From positions 62,001-126,000 of the forward strand of contig JAAVIC010000033.1 in the NCBI GenBank assembly GCA_014799385.1: DNA of 64,000 bases. The letters run 5' to 3'. Position 1 is the stretch's first letter. Each line of letters starts with the position of its first letter. Under the pieces are notes generated by a model. That model searched no databases and was not told the DNA's origin. It saw nothing but the letters and a program-made list of their open reading frames with translations. Origin of the DNA: Oscillospiraceae bacterium. Lineage in GTDB: Bacteria; Bacillota; Clostridia; Oscillospirales; Ruminococcaceae. This document shows, in pieces, positions 8,357 to 18,022 of the stretch. The position numbers were made by a program, and so were the translations under genes.

Positions 8357-9496
8357 ATGAACGATATTGTGCTGCTTGGTTCAACAGGTTCAATCGGCAA
8401 ACAGACATTAGATGTCTGCCGCGCGCATAATATAAGGGTGAGGGCTTTGTCCGCGAACAAGAGCGTTGAACTTCTTGAAAAACAGGCGCGCGAGTTTTCG
8501 CCCGAATATGTTGCGGTTTCTGAAAAAAAATACTATGGGGATATCAAATCCCGACTTGCCGACACGGAAATTAAGATTCTCTGCGGGACGGAGGGATTGT
8601 GCTCTCTGGCGGCGCTTTCGTGCGGCAAGGTTGTAAACTCAATTGTGGGAATGGCGGGGCTAATGCCAACTCTTGCGGCAATTGAGGCGGGCAATGATGT
8701 CGCCCTCGCGAACAAGGAAACTCTAGTCACGGGCGGAAAGCTCGTTATGGACGCAGTGAATCGCCGCAGTGTGCGCTTGCTGCCGATTGACAGTGAGCAT
8801 TCTGCGATATTTCAGTGCCTTATGGGCGCGGGGGAGAACCGATTTTCCAAGATAATCCTTACCGCCTCCGGAGGACCGTTCTTCGGCAAGAAATGTTCGG
8901 AGCTGGAGAATATTACCAAGGAGCAAGCTCTTAAACATCCCAACTGGAGTATGGGCGCGAAAATCACCATTGACAGCGCGACCCTGATGAACAAGGGTCT
9001 GGAGCTGATTGAAGCGGTTTGGCTTTTTGGAGCAACGCACGAACAGGTGGAAATCGTGATTCAGCGACAGAGCATAATCCATTCGGCTGTGGAGTTTGAG
9101 GACGGGTCTATAATCGCCCAGCTCGGCAGCGCGGATATGCGGATTCCGATTCAGCTTGCGCTCACCTATCCGAAGCGTCTGCCGTGTCTCGCAAAAAGAC
9201 TTTCGCTGTTTGATGTCGGGGAGTTGACGTTCGCGCACGCTGATGAGGAAACATTCACCTGTCTTGCCGCCGCGAAGTATGCAATTGCTAAGGGCGGAAA
9301 CGCTCCGTGCACTGTAAACTGCGCGAATGAAGCGGCAGTGAGGCTGTTCTTAAACGGCAGAATCCGCTTTTTGGATATCGGCGAGGCGGTCAACGGCGCG
9401 CTTGCCGATGTGAAATTCACGGAAAATCCGACCCTTTCGGAGCTGTTGGAGACCCAACAGGCTGCGGAGGAATACGTTCTTGGAAAATTCAACTGA
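8357..9496 (+). CDS. dxr: 1-deoxy-D-xylulose 5-phosphate reductoisomerase
   Basis: Converts DXP to 2-C-methyl-D-erythritol 4-phosphate with NADPH, the committed step of the MEP isoprenoid pathway. The NADPH motif LLGSTGSIGKQTLDV is at residues 5-19. The active-site regions DVALANKETLVTGGKLV, LLPIDSEHSAIFQCL and NWSMGAKITIDSATLMNKGLE (as consecutive parts) are intact. 379 residues is the family length. Together with ispG in the same operon it shows that the organism uses the MEP route. Confidence 0.97.
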   Translation: MNDIVLLGSTGSIGKQTLDVCRAHNIRVRALSANKSVELLEKQAREFSPEYVAVSEKKYYGDIKSRLADTEIKILCGTEGLCSLAALSCGKVVNSIVGMAGLMPTLAAIEAGNDVALANKETLVTGGKLVMDAVNRRSVRLLPIDSEHSAIFQCLMGAGENRFSKIILTASGGPFFGKKCSELENITKEQALKHPNWSMGAKITIDSATLMNKGLELIEAVWLFGATHEQVEIVIQRQSIIHSAVEFEDGSIIAQLGSADMRIPIQLALTYPKRLPCLAKRLSLFDVGELTFAHADEETFTCLAAAKYAIAKGGNAPCTVNCANEAAVRLFLNGRIRFLDIGEAVNGALADVKFTENPTLSELLETQQAAEEYVLGKFN

Positions 9497-9514
9497 TTTG
9501 GAGGAAATATATCA

Positions 9515-10630
9515 ATGCTCAATACGATTTTGAATATATTCAATACAATTTTACCTATAATAATTGCGGTTTTGGTATTTTGTTTCATTATTCTGCTCCA
9601 CGAATTTGGGCATTTCATCGCCGCAAAATTATGCGGGATTTATGTCAAGGAGTTCGCGCTGGGAATGGGTCCCGTAATTCTGCGCAAAAAGGGTAAGGAA
9701 ACGGAATACGTTATCCGCGCGTTTCCGATTGGCGGTTCTTGCTCGTTTGAGGGCGAGGACGGCGGTTATTCCGATGATGATATCGAGAAAAACGCCGAGG
9801 AGGTCAATCCTCGTGCGTTCAACCGCAAGCCCGTCTGGCAGCGAATGATCGTGATTCTTGCCGGACCGTTGATGAACCTGATTCTCGGGTTTATCGTAGT
9901 TATCGTATCGATGTGTACCTCCGAGGCAATAGCTTCCACAACGATTGCCGTATTCCAAGAGCAAAGCGTTTCAAATCAATATCTGATGGAAAACGATGAG
10001 ATTCTGAGCGTTGAGGGTATGACAGTTTTTTCCCTTTCTGACGTTAGCTATAAGCTCCAGAGCAGCGACCGCAAGAACGACAAGGGCAATCTCGTATATG
10101 ATTTTGTAGTACGCAGAAACGGTGAAAAAATCACGATCAAGGACGTTGAGTTTATGACGATGGAGCGCGAGGACGGCTCAACTGGTGTGTATTTCGACTT
10201 CAAGGTTTATCGTGTTGAGAAGAATATCGGCAACATAATCAAAGAGAGCTGGCGCGAAAGCTGCTCTACGGCGCGGCTGATTATAATGACATTGATTGAT
10301 ATGTTGCGTGGGAAATACGGTATTAACGACCTTTCCGGCCCAATCGGTGTAGGCTCGGTAATCAGTGACGCGGTTAAGAATTACACGTTCTCCGACTTTA
10401 TGAGTATCGTTTCGCTTATCACGATAAATGTCGGGGTGTTCAATCTTCTGCCGATTCCCGCACTGGACGGTGCGCGGTTCGTGTTCCTGATAGTGGAGCT
10501 TATTCGCCGCAAGCCCACAAAGCCCCAAGTGGAGGGTATGGTTCATTTCGTTGGATTTGCGGCGCTTATGCTACTGATGCTTGTGGTTACATTTAATGAC
10601 ATTGTAAAGATGTTTACGGGAGGACTTTGA
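9515..10630 (+). CDS. rseP: RIP metalloprotease RseP (site-2 protease, M50)
   Basis: An intramembrane zinc protease that cleaves membrane-anchored anti-sigma factors and signal-peptide remnants. The catalytic HEFGH motif is at residues 29-33 in the first membrane helix, and the third metal ligand lies in LLPIPALDGARFVFL near the C-terminus. Between them is a PDZ-like region (about residues 140-220) and further helices at about 115-135 and 305-330. 371 residues is typical for Firmicutes RasP/RseP. Its place between dxr and ispG is common in Clostridia. Confidence 0.96.
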   Translation: MLNTILNIFNTILPIIIAVLVFCFIILLHEFGHFIAAKLCGIYVKEFALGMGPVILRKKGKETEYVIRAFPIGGSCSFEGEDGGYSDDDIEKNAEEVNPRAFNRKPVWQRMIVILAGPLMNLILGFIVVIVSMCTSEAIASTTIAVFQEQSVSNQYLMENDEILSVEGMTVFSLSDVSYKLQSSDRKNDKGNLVYDFVVRRNGEKITIKDVEFMTMEREDGSTGVYFDFKVYRVEKNIGNIIKESWRESCSTARLIIMTLIDMLRGKYGINDLSGPIGVGSVISDAVKNYTFSDFMSIVSLITINVGVFNLLPIPALDGARFVFLIVELIRRKPTKPQVEGMVHFVGFAALMLLMLVVTFNDIVKMFTGGL

Positions 10631-11661
10631 TGAAAAAAAACGTTAAAGTCGGCGGATTGACGCTGGGAAACGGTAAGATTTACGTTCAGTCAATGCTTAA
10701 TATCCCTGCCGAGAATATCCCGGACAGTGTAAAACAGGCACAAGAGTTGGAAGCGGCGGGTTGTGAGATTATCCGCGCGGCAGTGCCGAGAATTGAGGAC
10801 GCGGCTCTTATTTCCGCACTTAAAGACGCGGTTTCCGTGCCGATTGTCGCGGATATTCACTTTGATTACAGAATTGCGATGGCTTGCGCGGAAGCGGGTG
10901 TGGATAAAATCCGCATAAACCCCGGAAACATCGGCGGAGCGGAGAATGTCAAAGCTGTCGCGGACGCGTGCCGAAAGCGCGAAATTCCAATCAGAATAGG
11001 TGTAAACAGCGGCTCGTTGGAGCGGGAACTGTTGGAAAAATACGGAAGTCCAACTCCCGATGCGTTGGTCGAAAGCGCACTGAATCACGTAAAGTTGTTG
11101 AATGACTGCGATTTTGACGACATTGTGATCAGCATTAAATCGTCTGATGTGCGGCTTATGATCGCTGCGTATCGGCTGCTGGCGCGTCAGACCGATTATC
11201 CGCTGCACCTTGGTGTAACCGAGGCGGGTACGGAGCGCATGGGAATCCTTAAATCCGCAGTGGGAATCGGTTCGCTGCTGTGTGACGGAATCGGCGATAC
11301 AATCCGCGTATCGCTTACCGCCGAACCCGTAAAAGAGGTTTACGCGGCGCGGGATATTCTCAAGGCTTGCGGTATCGGCGGCGGGGTGGAAATCGTTTCT
11401 TGTCCTACTTGCGGACGAACAAAAATCGACCTCATCACACTTGCAAATCAAGTCGAAGATATGTTAAAGAACGTGGACAAGCCTCTTAAAGTTGCAGTGA
11501 TGGGCTGCGTTGTGAATGGTCCGGGTGAGGCTCGCGAGGCGGATATCGGCATTGCGGGTGGAATCGGCGAGGGGATAATCTTCCGTAAGGGAGAGATTCT
11601 GCGGAAAGTCCCCGAAGACAGGATACTTGAAGAGCTTAAAAAGGAAATTGATTTATTGTAG
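10630..11661 (+). CDS. ispG: 4-hydroxy-3-methylbut-2-enyl diphosphate synthase (flavodoxin type)
   Basis: A [4Fe-4S] enzyme converting MEcPP to HMBPP in the MEP pathway. The protein has the N-terminal TIM-barrel sequence VPIVADIHFDYRIAMACAEAG and IRINPGNIGG. Its C-terminal cluster-binding region contains SCPTCGRTKIDL and VAVMGCVVNGPGEAREADIG, which supply the cysteines. ATG 10630 overlaps the rseP TGA by one base after GGGAGGAC; an in-frame TTG three bases earlier is less likely. 343 residues is normal for the short, single-barrel form. Confidence 0.97.
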   Translation: MKKNVKVGGLTLGNGKIYVQSMLNIPAENIPDSVKQAQELEAAGCEIIRAAVPRIEDAALISALKDAVSVPIVADIHFDYRIAMACAEAGVDKIRINPGNIGGAENVKAVADACRKREIPIRIGVNSGSLERELLEKYGSPTPDALVESALNHVKLLNDCDFDDIVISIKSSDVRLMIAAYRLLARQTDYPLHLGVTEAGTERMGILKSAVGIGSLLCDGIGDTIRVSLTAEPVKEVYAARDILKACGIGGGVEIVSCPTCGRTKIDLITLANQVEDMLKNVDKPLKVAVMGCVVNGPGEAREADIGIAGGIGEGIIFRKGEILRKVPEDRILEELKKEIDLL

Positions 11662-11672
11662 GAGGAATTAAA

Positions 11673-14600
11673 ATGTCGGGAACGCTGTCCGAGATATTTG
11701 AAAATATAGAGTTTTCCCCGTTTGTTGCCGGTGGAAATGTGCTTAAAATCGCGCGGAGAACCTCTTTGAACGACCTGAACATCAATCTGGAACTGGACGA
11801 GGTTATTCCGATGGGGGAGCTTTTGAGAACTTCTGCGCTGATTTCGGAGAAGCTGAGCGTTTCCGCGACCGTTTACCCGAAATACCATTCCAGTTTGTTC
11901 AGTCCCGATTATATCTATGATATCATCGAGCTAATCAAAAGTAAAAATGCGTTGGTGAACGGATACTTGGACGGCGCGGATATTTCTTGCGATGATTCGG
12001 AATGTGAAATTACTCTGAAATCCGGCGGCGCGGAAATCTTAAAGGGTATGAGCGTTGACAAGAAAATCGAGGTGTTTATTAAGGGCTTTTTTGACCGTAC
12101 AATGCATGTAACTTTCACCTCTGAAAATGAGATGAACGTAAGTGAATACATACGTCAAGAGAACGAGAAACCTCCAGAAATCGTGTCGATTGTCGAAGAG
12201 AAGCCCAGAAATTCCGATAGCGGAAATTACGGCGGCGGAGCGCCAAGTCGTCCCGCAGGCAGGGGCAGAGGACCTCAGTTTCTGGATAATTCCGAGAAGA
12301 TCACCCTTTCATTTGAAAATGAACATTTTGGAAGAGAGGCAGAGCTGTTCTTTGGAAAGGCGAATTTTGAAGAACCATCGCCGATGTTGGAGTCGTTTAA
12401 TGACCAAGACGAGGCGACCGTCTGGGGTAGCGTTTTCAAGACAGATGAACGTACTTCCCGCGATGGAAATACTTTGATTTATACGGTTTATTTTTCGGAT
12501 AAGACATCTTCAAGAATTATGAAAATCATCACTAATGTAAAAAATACTGATGTGGTGAAGTCAAATCTCAAGGTTGGAAAAGCAGTCATTGTTCAGGGTA
12601 AATTTGAAACCGATTCGTTTTCGGGTGAATTGAATCTTCGCCCGAACTCCATTGCGAGTATCAAAACTCATTCGCGCGCGGACAATGCCGAACACAAGCG
12701 CGTTGAGCTGCATATGCACTCAAGAATGTCCGATATGGACGCGGTTACTCCCGTAGCAGACCTCATAAATCAGGCATACGCGTGGGGGCATAAAGCTGTG
12801 GCAATTACCGATCATGGTAATGTTCAGGCATATCCCGAGGCGATGAATACTATTGAATCCATCAACAGAGATGGAGAAAAGATGAAAATGATTTACGGTG
12901 TGGAGGCATATTTCGTCAATGACAGCGGCTCACTGGTTTCGGGGTGTGGAGATTATTCCGTTGATGGGGAAATTATCGTGTTCGACCTGGAAACAACGGG
13001 GCTTTCTGCGGCAAAAGACAGAATCACCGAAATCGGCGCAGTAAAGATTAAAAACTGCGAAATTGTCGAGGAATTTCAGACTTTTGTAAATCCCGAGAGA
13101 CCGATTCCCGAGGAGATTTCAAAGCTGACGGGAATTACCGATGAGATGGTTGAAAATGCTCCATCGGAGAAAGCGGCTGTCGAGGAGTTTATAAAGTTCG
13201 CGGGTAAAGGAGTTCTTGTCGCGCACAACGCGAAATTCGATACCTCGTTTATTCGTGCGACCTGCGAACGTCAAGAGATTAAGTATGATTTCAATTTCGT
13301 TGATACCGTGGCGCTTTGCCGCGCTGCGCTCCCGCACCTCAAGAATCACAAGCTCGATACGGTTGCAAAGGAGTACAAGCTCGGTGATTTCAATCATCAC
13401 CGAGCGAATGACGATGCAAAGATGCTAGCAATGATATTCCTGCGTCTTTTATCCGATACAAAAAAGTTGGGTAAGCTGGAAACTCTTGGTGATTTGAACG
13501 GTCTGCTCGGTAAGATCGATCCGAAAAAGCTGCCGACTTATCATATGATTATCCTCGTTAAGAACAAGATAGGTCTTAAGAACCTGTACAAACTGATTTC
13601 GCTTTCCAACCTAACGTATTTCTACAAGAAACCGCGAATCCCGCTGTCGGAGCTTAACAAATACCGCGAGGGGCTTTTGATAGGCTCCGCGTGCGAGGCG
13701 GGAGAGCTGTTCAAGGCGATTCTCGACAACAAGTCTGCGGAGGAGATTGACAATATCACCGCGCTGTATGATTACTATGAAATTCAGCCTATTCAGAACA
13801 ACGAGTTTCTGGTTCGCGATGGGAAGGTTTCCGATGATGAGTCACTGCGCTTGTTGAACAAGCGTATCGTCGACCTTGCCGACAGGCACGGAAAGCTGTG
13901 CGTTGCGACCTGTGATGTGCATTTCAAGGACAAAGAGGACGGAATGTTCCGTAGAATTTTGCAGGCGGGTCAGGGCTATAAGGACGCGGATAATCAAGCA
14001 CCACTATATCTGCGGACAACCGATGAGATGCTCGCGGAATTCCGATATCTGGGCGAGGAAAAGGCGTTTGAGGTGGTTGTTACCAATACAAATGCAATCG
14101 CCGATATGATTGACAGTGATATTCGTCCGATTCCGAAAGGAACATATACACCATCACTGCCCGGCGCAGAGGAGGAGCTTCAGGAGCTTTGTTGGGGCAG
14201 AGCGCACGCGTGGTATGGCGATGAACTTCCAGAAATTGTGGAAAAGCGCCTTAAAAAGGAGCTTGACGCGATTATAAAGTACGGCTTTTCGGTGCTGTAT
14301 ATGATCGCGCAAAAGTTGGTTAAATTCTCCGAGGACAACGGGTATCTGGTTGGTTCAAGAGGATCGGTCGGTTCTTCGTTTGTGGCGATAATGTCGGGTA
14401 TCTCGGAGGTTAATCCGCTGCCGCCGCATTATCGCTGTCCGAAGTGCCGTTGGAATGAGTTCGTAAGCGAGATCAACGGTAAGCGTTACGGTTCGGGATA
14501 TGACCTTCCTCCGAAAAAATGCCCGGAGTGCGGCACGGAAACAATTCGTGACGGACACGATATTCCGTTTGAAACGTTTTTGGGATTTAAGGGCGATAAA

Positions 14601-16034
14601 GCGCCCGATATAGACCTTAACTTTTCGGGAGAGGTTCAGGGAAAGGTTCACCGTTACACGGAAGAGCTTTTCGGTAAGGATCACGTATTCAAGGCGGGAA
14701 CAATCTCCGCAGTTCAGGAAAAGACCGCATACGGATTCGTCAAGAAGTACTGCGAGGAGCGCGGGCTTTCGTTCAACAACGCGGAAATCGAACGTCTGGC
14801 GCAGGGCTGTACCGGCGTTAAGCGGACAACCTCTCAGCACCCGGGTGGAATGGTTGTTGTGCCGAATGATTTTGAGGTATATGATTTCACACCTGTTCAG
14901 CACCCCGCCGACAAGACGGAGAGCGATATGATTACTACGCACTTCGACTTCCATGCACTTCACGATACGATTTTGAAGTTAGACGAGCTTGGGCACGATG
15001 TCCCGACGCTATACAAGCACCTTGAAGATATGACGGGTATGAAGATTGCCGAGGTTTCCACTACCGACCCGAAGGTGTATGAATTGTTCACATCGGTAGA
15101 GCCGCTGGGAATCACTAAAGACGACATCGGTGTGGAATGCGGAACGTGGGGGATTCCCGAGTTCGGTACGCCATTCGCTATGGGAATGCTGACTGACGCG
15201 CAGCCGAAGTGCTTTTCCGATTTGCTTCAGATTTCCGGATTATCTCATGGTACGGATGTTTGGCTCGGCAACGCGCAGGATCTTATCAAAAGCAATACCT
15301 GTACGATTTCGGACGTTATCGGAACGCGTGACAGCATTATGGTTTACCTAATGAATAAGGGTTTGGAGCCGTCAATGGCATTTAAGATTATGGAGTTCAC
15401 GCGAAAGGGCAAGGCAAAAAAGGAATTCAATGACGAAATCTATCAGGCATTTAAGGATCATAATGTTCCCGATTGGTATGTCGAGAGCTGCCTTAAAATC
15501 AAATATATGTTCCCGAAAGCGCACGCGGCGGCGTATGTAACCGCCGCTGTAAAGCTGGCGTGGTTCAAGATTTACCGTCCGGCTGAGTTTTATGCGGCAA
15601 CGCTTATCAAGCATACGGGCAACTATGATTATGAAACGGTTGTTGGCGGCAAGGAGTCCATAAAGCGCCGTATAAGTGATATTAAAGCGATGCCAAAGCC
15701 CACGGCTAAGGACGAGGCAAATGTTGACGCATTGCAGTTGATTCTTGAGATGATGCTGCGCGGAATAGACGTTCTGCCTGTTGACGCAAAAAAATCTGCG
15801 GCAGCGACTTACACCGTTGAGGACGGTAAGCTGCGGCTTCCGTTCAATGCGATTGCGGGCTGTGGCGAAAATGCCGCAGTAAAGCTCAAGGAGGCAATCG
15901 ATTCCGATGATAATCTCAGCATTGACGAAATACAGCAGATCAGCGGTGTAAACAGCACGGTTATCGAGAAACTCAAGGAGATGAATGCGTTTAAGGGATT
16001 TCGTCAGTCGGCGCAGTATACTTTGTTTGATTAG
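11673..16034 (+). CDS. polC: DNA polymerase III PolC-type alpha subunit
   Basis: The replicative polymerase of low-GC Gram-positive bacteria, with built-in 3'-5' proofreading. In order the 1453 residues show an N-terminal domain and OB fold (to about 325), the first PHP segment ELHMHSRMSDMDAVTP (about 343), a DnaQ-like exonuclease beginning FDLETTGLS (about 436-600), the rest of PHP, the palm with GDKAPDIDLNFSGE (about 973), a zinc-binding region CPKCRW and CPECGTE (about 925-955), and a helix-hairpin-helix tail. B. subtilis PolC is of similar length. It ends the operon and is followed by a hairpin. Confidence 0.98.
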   Translation: MSGTLSEIFENIEFSPFVAGGNVLKIARRTSLNDLNINLELDEVIPMGELLRTSALISEKLSVSATVYPKYHSSLFSPDYIYDIIELIKSKNALVNGYLDGADISCDDSECEITLKSGGAEILKGMSVDKKIEVFIKGFFDRTMHVTFTSENEMNVSEYIRQENEKPPEIVSIVEEKPRNSDSGNYGGGAPSRPAGRGRGPQFLDNSEKITLSFENEHFGREAELFFGKANFEEPSPMLESFNDQDEATVWGSVFKTDERTSRDGNTLIYTVYFSDKTSSRIMKIITNVKNTDVVKSNLKVGKAVIVQGKFETDSFSGELNLRPNSIASIKTHSRADNAEHKRVELHMHSRMSDMDAVTPVADLINQAYAWGHKAVAITDHGNVQAYPEAMNTIESINRDGEKMKMIYGVEAYFVNDSGSLVSGCGDYSVDGEIIVFDLETTGLSAAKDRITEIGAVKIKNCEIVEEFQTFVNPERPIPEEISKLTGITDEMVENAPSEKAAVEEFIKFAGKGVLVAHNAKFDTSFIRATCERQEIKYDFNFVDTVALCRAALPHLKNHKLDTVAKEYKLGDFNHHRANDDAKMLAMIFLRLLSDTKKLGKLETLGDLNGLLGKIDPKKLPTYHMIILVKNKIGLKNLYKLISLSNLTYFYKKPRIPLSELNKYREGLLIGSACEAGELFKAILDNKSAEEIDNITALYDYYEIQPIQNNEFLVRDGKVSDDESLRLLNKRIVDLADRHGKLCVATCDVHFKDKEDGMFRRILQAGQGYKDADNQAPLYLRTTDEMLAEFRYLGEEKAFEVVVTNTNAIADMIDSDIRPIPKGTYTPSLPGAEEELQELCWGRAHAWYGDELPEIVEKRLKKELDAIIKYGFSVLYMIAQKLVKFSEDNGYLVGSRGSVGSSFVAIMSGISEVNPLPPHYRCPKCRWNEFVSEINGKRYGSGYDLPPKKCPECGTETIRDGHDIPFETFLGFKGDKAPDIDLNFSGEVQGKVHRYTEELFGKDHVFKAGTISAVQEKTAYGFVKKYCEERGLSFNNAEIERLAQGCTGVKRTTSQHPGGMVVVPNDFEVYDFTPVQHPADKTESDMITTHFDFHALHDTILKLDELGHDVPTLYKHLEDMTGMKIAEVSTTDPKVYELFTSVEPLGITKDDIGVECGTWGIPEFGTPFAMGMLTDAQPKCFSDLLQISGLSHGTDVWLGNAQDLIKSNTCTISDVIGTRDSIMVYLMNKGLEPSMAFKIMEFTRKGKAKKEFNDEIYQAFKDHNVPDWYVESCLKIKYMFPKAHAAAYVTAAVKLAWFKIYRPAEFYAATLIKHTGNYDYETVVGGKESIKRRISDIKAMPKPTAKDEANVDALQLILEMMLRGIDVLPVDAKKSAAATYTVEDGKLRLPFNAIAGCGENAAVKLKEAIDSDDNLSIDEIQQISGVNSTVIEKLKEMNAFKGFRQSAQYTLFD

Positions 16035-16049
16035 TAGAAAATTTTCACA

Positions 16050-16092
16050 AAAGTGGGCTTTTTTTGTTCAAAACGGCGAAAAGCCCGCTTTT
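16050..16092 (+). terminator. Probable terminator after polC
   Basis: Complementary arms AAAGTGGGCTTTT (16050-16062) and AAAAGCCCGCTTT (16079-16091) flank a 16-base loop, with one G-T wobble. It closes the polC operon directly before the hisZ promoter. Confidence 0.5.
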
Positions 16093-16094
16093 AC

Positions 16095-16123
16095 TTGACA
16101 AATCCAATTTATTATGGTATGAT
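16095..16123 (+). promoter_or_regulatory. Promoter of the histidine operon
   Basis: TTGACA at 16095-16100 and TATGAT at 16118-16123 are separated by 17 bases. The predicted leader is about 60 bases. Confidence 0.88.
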
Positions 16124-16138
16124 ATTATAGTAATGTAG

Positions 16139-16164
16139 TAGCACGGTATCACATCACTGTGCTA
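16139..16164 (+). promoter_or_regulatory. Hairpin in hisZ leader
   Basis: A 9-bp stem TAGCACGGT / ACTGTGCTA (one G-T wobble) with loop ATCACATC lies near the 5' end of the his transcript. It has no U-tract, no T-box motif and no run of histidine codons, so it is not an evident attenuator. A transcript-stabilising or protein-binding role is possible. Confidence 0.4.
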
Positions 16165-16192
16165 AAGCAACAAAGCATGAAGGAGAATGAAA

Positions 16193-17386
16193 TTGAAGCG
16201 AAATGATTTATTGACTCCCGAGGGAACACGGGATTATCTGTTTGAAGAGTGCGCCGCGCGGCGAACCATTTCCGAGCGCATTACACGTATTTTTGAGAAT
16301 CGCGGGTATTTTGAGGTGATTACCCCCGCGTTGGAGTTCTACGATGTATTTAACGGCAATACACGCGGATTCCCGCAGGAGCTTATGTATAAGCTCGTGG
16401 ACGGAAAGAACCGACTGATGGTGCTTCGCCCTGACAGCACACTTCCGATTGCACGGCTTGCTGCAACAAGACTGCGGTATGAGGAGCTTCCGTTGAAGCT
16501 GTTCTACAACCAGAACATCTATCTTGTAAATCCCAAAGACAGCGGAAGAGATGATGAGATCGCTCAGAGCGGCATTGAAATTCTCGGCGGAAACAGCGAA
16601 TCCGCCGACCGCGAGGCATTGATTCTCGCGGCAAAGGCTCTCTCTGAGTGTGATGATAACTATCGTCTGGAGATAGGCGATTGCGGAATTTTCAAGGAAA
16701 TTATGAGGAGCTTTGACTGTGACGCCAAACTCGCCGAAAATATTCAAAGGTGGATTGAAACGAAGAACTATCCCGAGTTGAATGCACTCAAAGATTCGGA
16801 TAATCCCTCCGCTGCCGCGTTGGTTGAACTTCCCAAGCTGTTCGGCGGTTTTGAGGTGTTTGACGAGGCGAAAAAAGTTCTTCACGGCGATATGGTGGAA
16901 TCCAAGCTGGCACGGCTTCAAAAGCTGTGCGAAGACATCAGTGCTGTTATTCCGCGCGAGAAGATTCGTGTGGATCTGGGCTTGATCAACAAGAAGAATT
17001 ACTACACCGGAATTATCTTCCGCGGGTATGTGGAGGGCTATGGTCAGCCCGCGCTCTCCGGCGGAAGATATGACGCGCTGCTCGGCGATTTCGGCAGAGA
17101 AGCGGCGGCGGTCGGGTTCGCGGTGAACGTTGAGGCGGTCGCGAAGGTGTATATGAGGGCGCATAAGTCCGAGTTGAAGCGCACGTGTGATGTACTTGTG
17201 TTCGGTGAGAATGGAGCGGAGATGGCGGCTTTGGCACATTGCGAAAATCTGATTTCCGAGGGAAAGACGGTTTACAATTTTCTTGGGGAATGTCCGAAAT
17301 GCGCCGCAGAATATGCGAAAGCGCATAATATAAGAAAAGTCGATATTGTGGATAAAGACGGGAAAATCTCGTCCGAGGAGGTGTGA
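16193..17386 (+). CDS. hisZ: ATP phosphoribosyltransferase regulatory subunit
   Basis: A catalytically inactive histidyl-tRNA-synthetase paralogue that forms a hetero-octamer with short HisG and confers histidine sensing. The class II synthetase-like motifs include LTPEGTRDYLFEE, RPDSTLPIARLAA and YNQNIYLV, with later RKVDIVDKDGKIS near the end. ATG 16187 is only one base from the AGGAG RBS (16181-16185), so TTG 16193, seven bases from it, is the better start; this leaves 397 residues. It opens the his operon directly before hisG, as is usual for this pair. Confidence 0.94.
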   Translation: MKRNDLLTPEGTRDYLFEECAARRTISERITRIFENRGYFEVITPALEFYDVFNGNTRGFPQELMYKLVDGKNRLMVLRPDSTLPIARLAATRLRYEELPLKLFYNQNIYLVNPKDSGRDDEIAQSGIEILGGNSESADREALILAAKALSECDDNYRLEIGDCGIFKEIMRSFDCDAKLAENIQRWIETKNYPELNALKDSDNPSAAALVELPKLFGGFEVFDEAKKVLHGDMVESKLARLQKLCEDISAVIPREKIRVDLGLINKKNYYTGIIFRGYVEGYGQPALSGGRYDALLGDFGREAAAVGFAVNVEAVAKVYMRAHKSELKRTCDVLVFGENGAEMAALAHCENLISEGKTVYNFLGECPKCAAEYAKAHNIRKVDIVDKDGKISSEEV

Positions 17387-17389
17387 GCA

Positions 17390-18022
17390 ATGGAAAAATC
17401 AAAGGTAAGAATTGCCCTCACCAAGGGAAGAATCGAGGACAAGGCAGTGAATCTCCTCGAAAAAATCGGATATGACGTGTCGGAACTAAGAAACAAGGGC
17501 AGACGGCTGATCCTGTCGATTCCGAACGAGAATATCGAGGTGGTGCTTGCAAAGGCTGCGGACGTTATCACCTATGTGGAGCATGGCGTGTGCGACTTGG
17601 GCGTGGTCGGCAAGGACACAATTATGGAGCACGGCGGAAAGTTTTTCGAGATTGCGGATCTGGGATTCGGAAAGTGCAAATTCGCGCTCGCCGTAAAGAA
17701 CGGCAGCAAGTTCTATGACGGCTGCGGGGTAAAGACCGTTGCCACGAAATATCCCGCTGTTACACGTAATTTCTTTGAGTCAAAGGGCATTGACGTTGAC
17801 ATTGTGAAAATTGAGGGTTCTGTGGAGCTTGCCCCGTTGGTGGGATTATCGGATGGTATTGTGGACATCGTGGAAACGGGTACAACGCTTAAAGAAAACG
17901 GACTTGAAGTTTACGATGACGTTGCGTATATTTCTGCGCGGCTTATCGTGAATACCGTAAGTATGAAGCTGAAGCAAGAGAGAATTTCGGAGATTGTAAG
18001 ACTTATTGAGGAGAATTTGTGA
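17390..18022 (+). CDS. hisG: ATP phosphoribosyltransferase, short form
   Basis: Catalyses the first step of histidine synthesis, joining PRPP and ATP. At 210 residues it lacks the C-terminal regulatory domain of long HisG, which agrees with the adjacent hisZ. Motifs visible are IALTKGRIEDKAVNLLEK, DLGVVGKDTIMEHG and the PRPP loop region GLSDGIVDIVETGTTLKENG. The start follows GAGGAGGTG, and the stop TGA overlaps the hisD ATG by one base. Confidence 0.97.
   Translation: MEKSKVRIALTKGRIEDKAVNLLEKIGYDVSELRNKGRRLILSIPNENIEVVLAKAADVITYVEHGVCDLGVVGKDTIMEHGGKFFEIADLGFGKCKFALAVKNGSKFYDGCGVKTVATKYPAVTRNFFESKGIDVDIVKIEGSVELAPLVGLSDGIVDIVETGTTLKENGLEVYDDVAYISARLIVNTVSMKLKQERISEIVRLIEENL

Noticed and set aside
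16139-16164. Histidine attenuator or T-box before hisZ
   Set aside because: Leader is only about 60 bases, with no histidine codon run, no T-box sequence and no antiterminator pair.
16208-17326. Minus-strand ORF of 372 codons opposite hisZ
   Set aside because: Shadow frame of hisZ with no motif or neighbour support.
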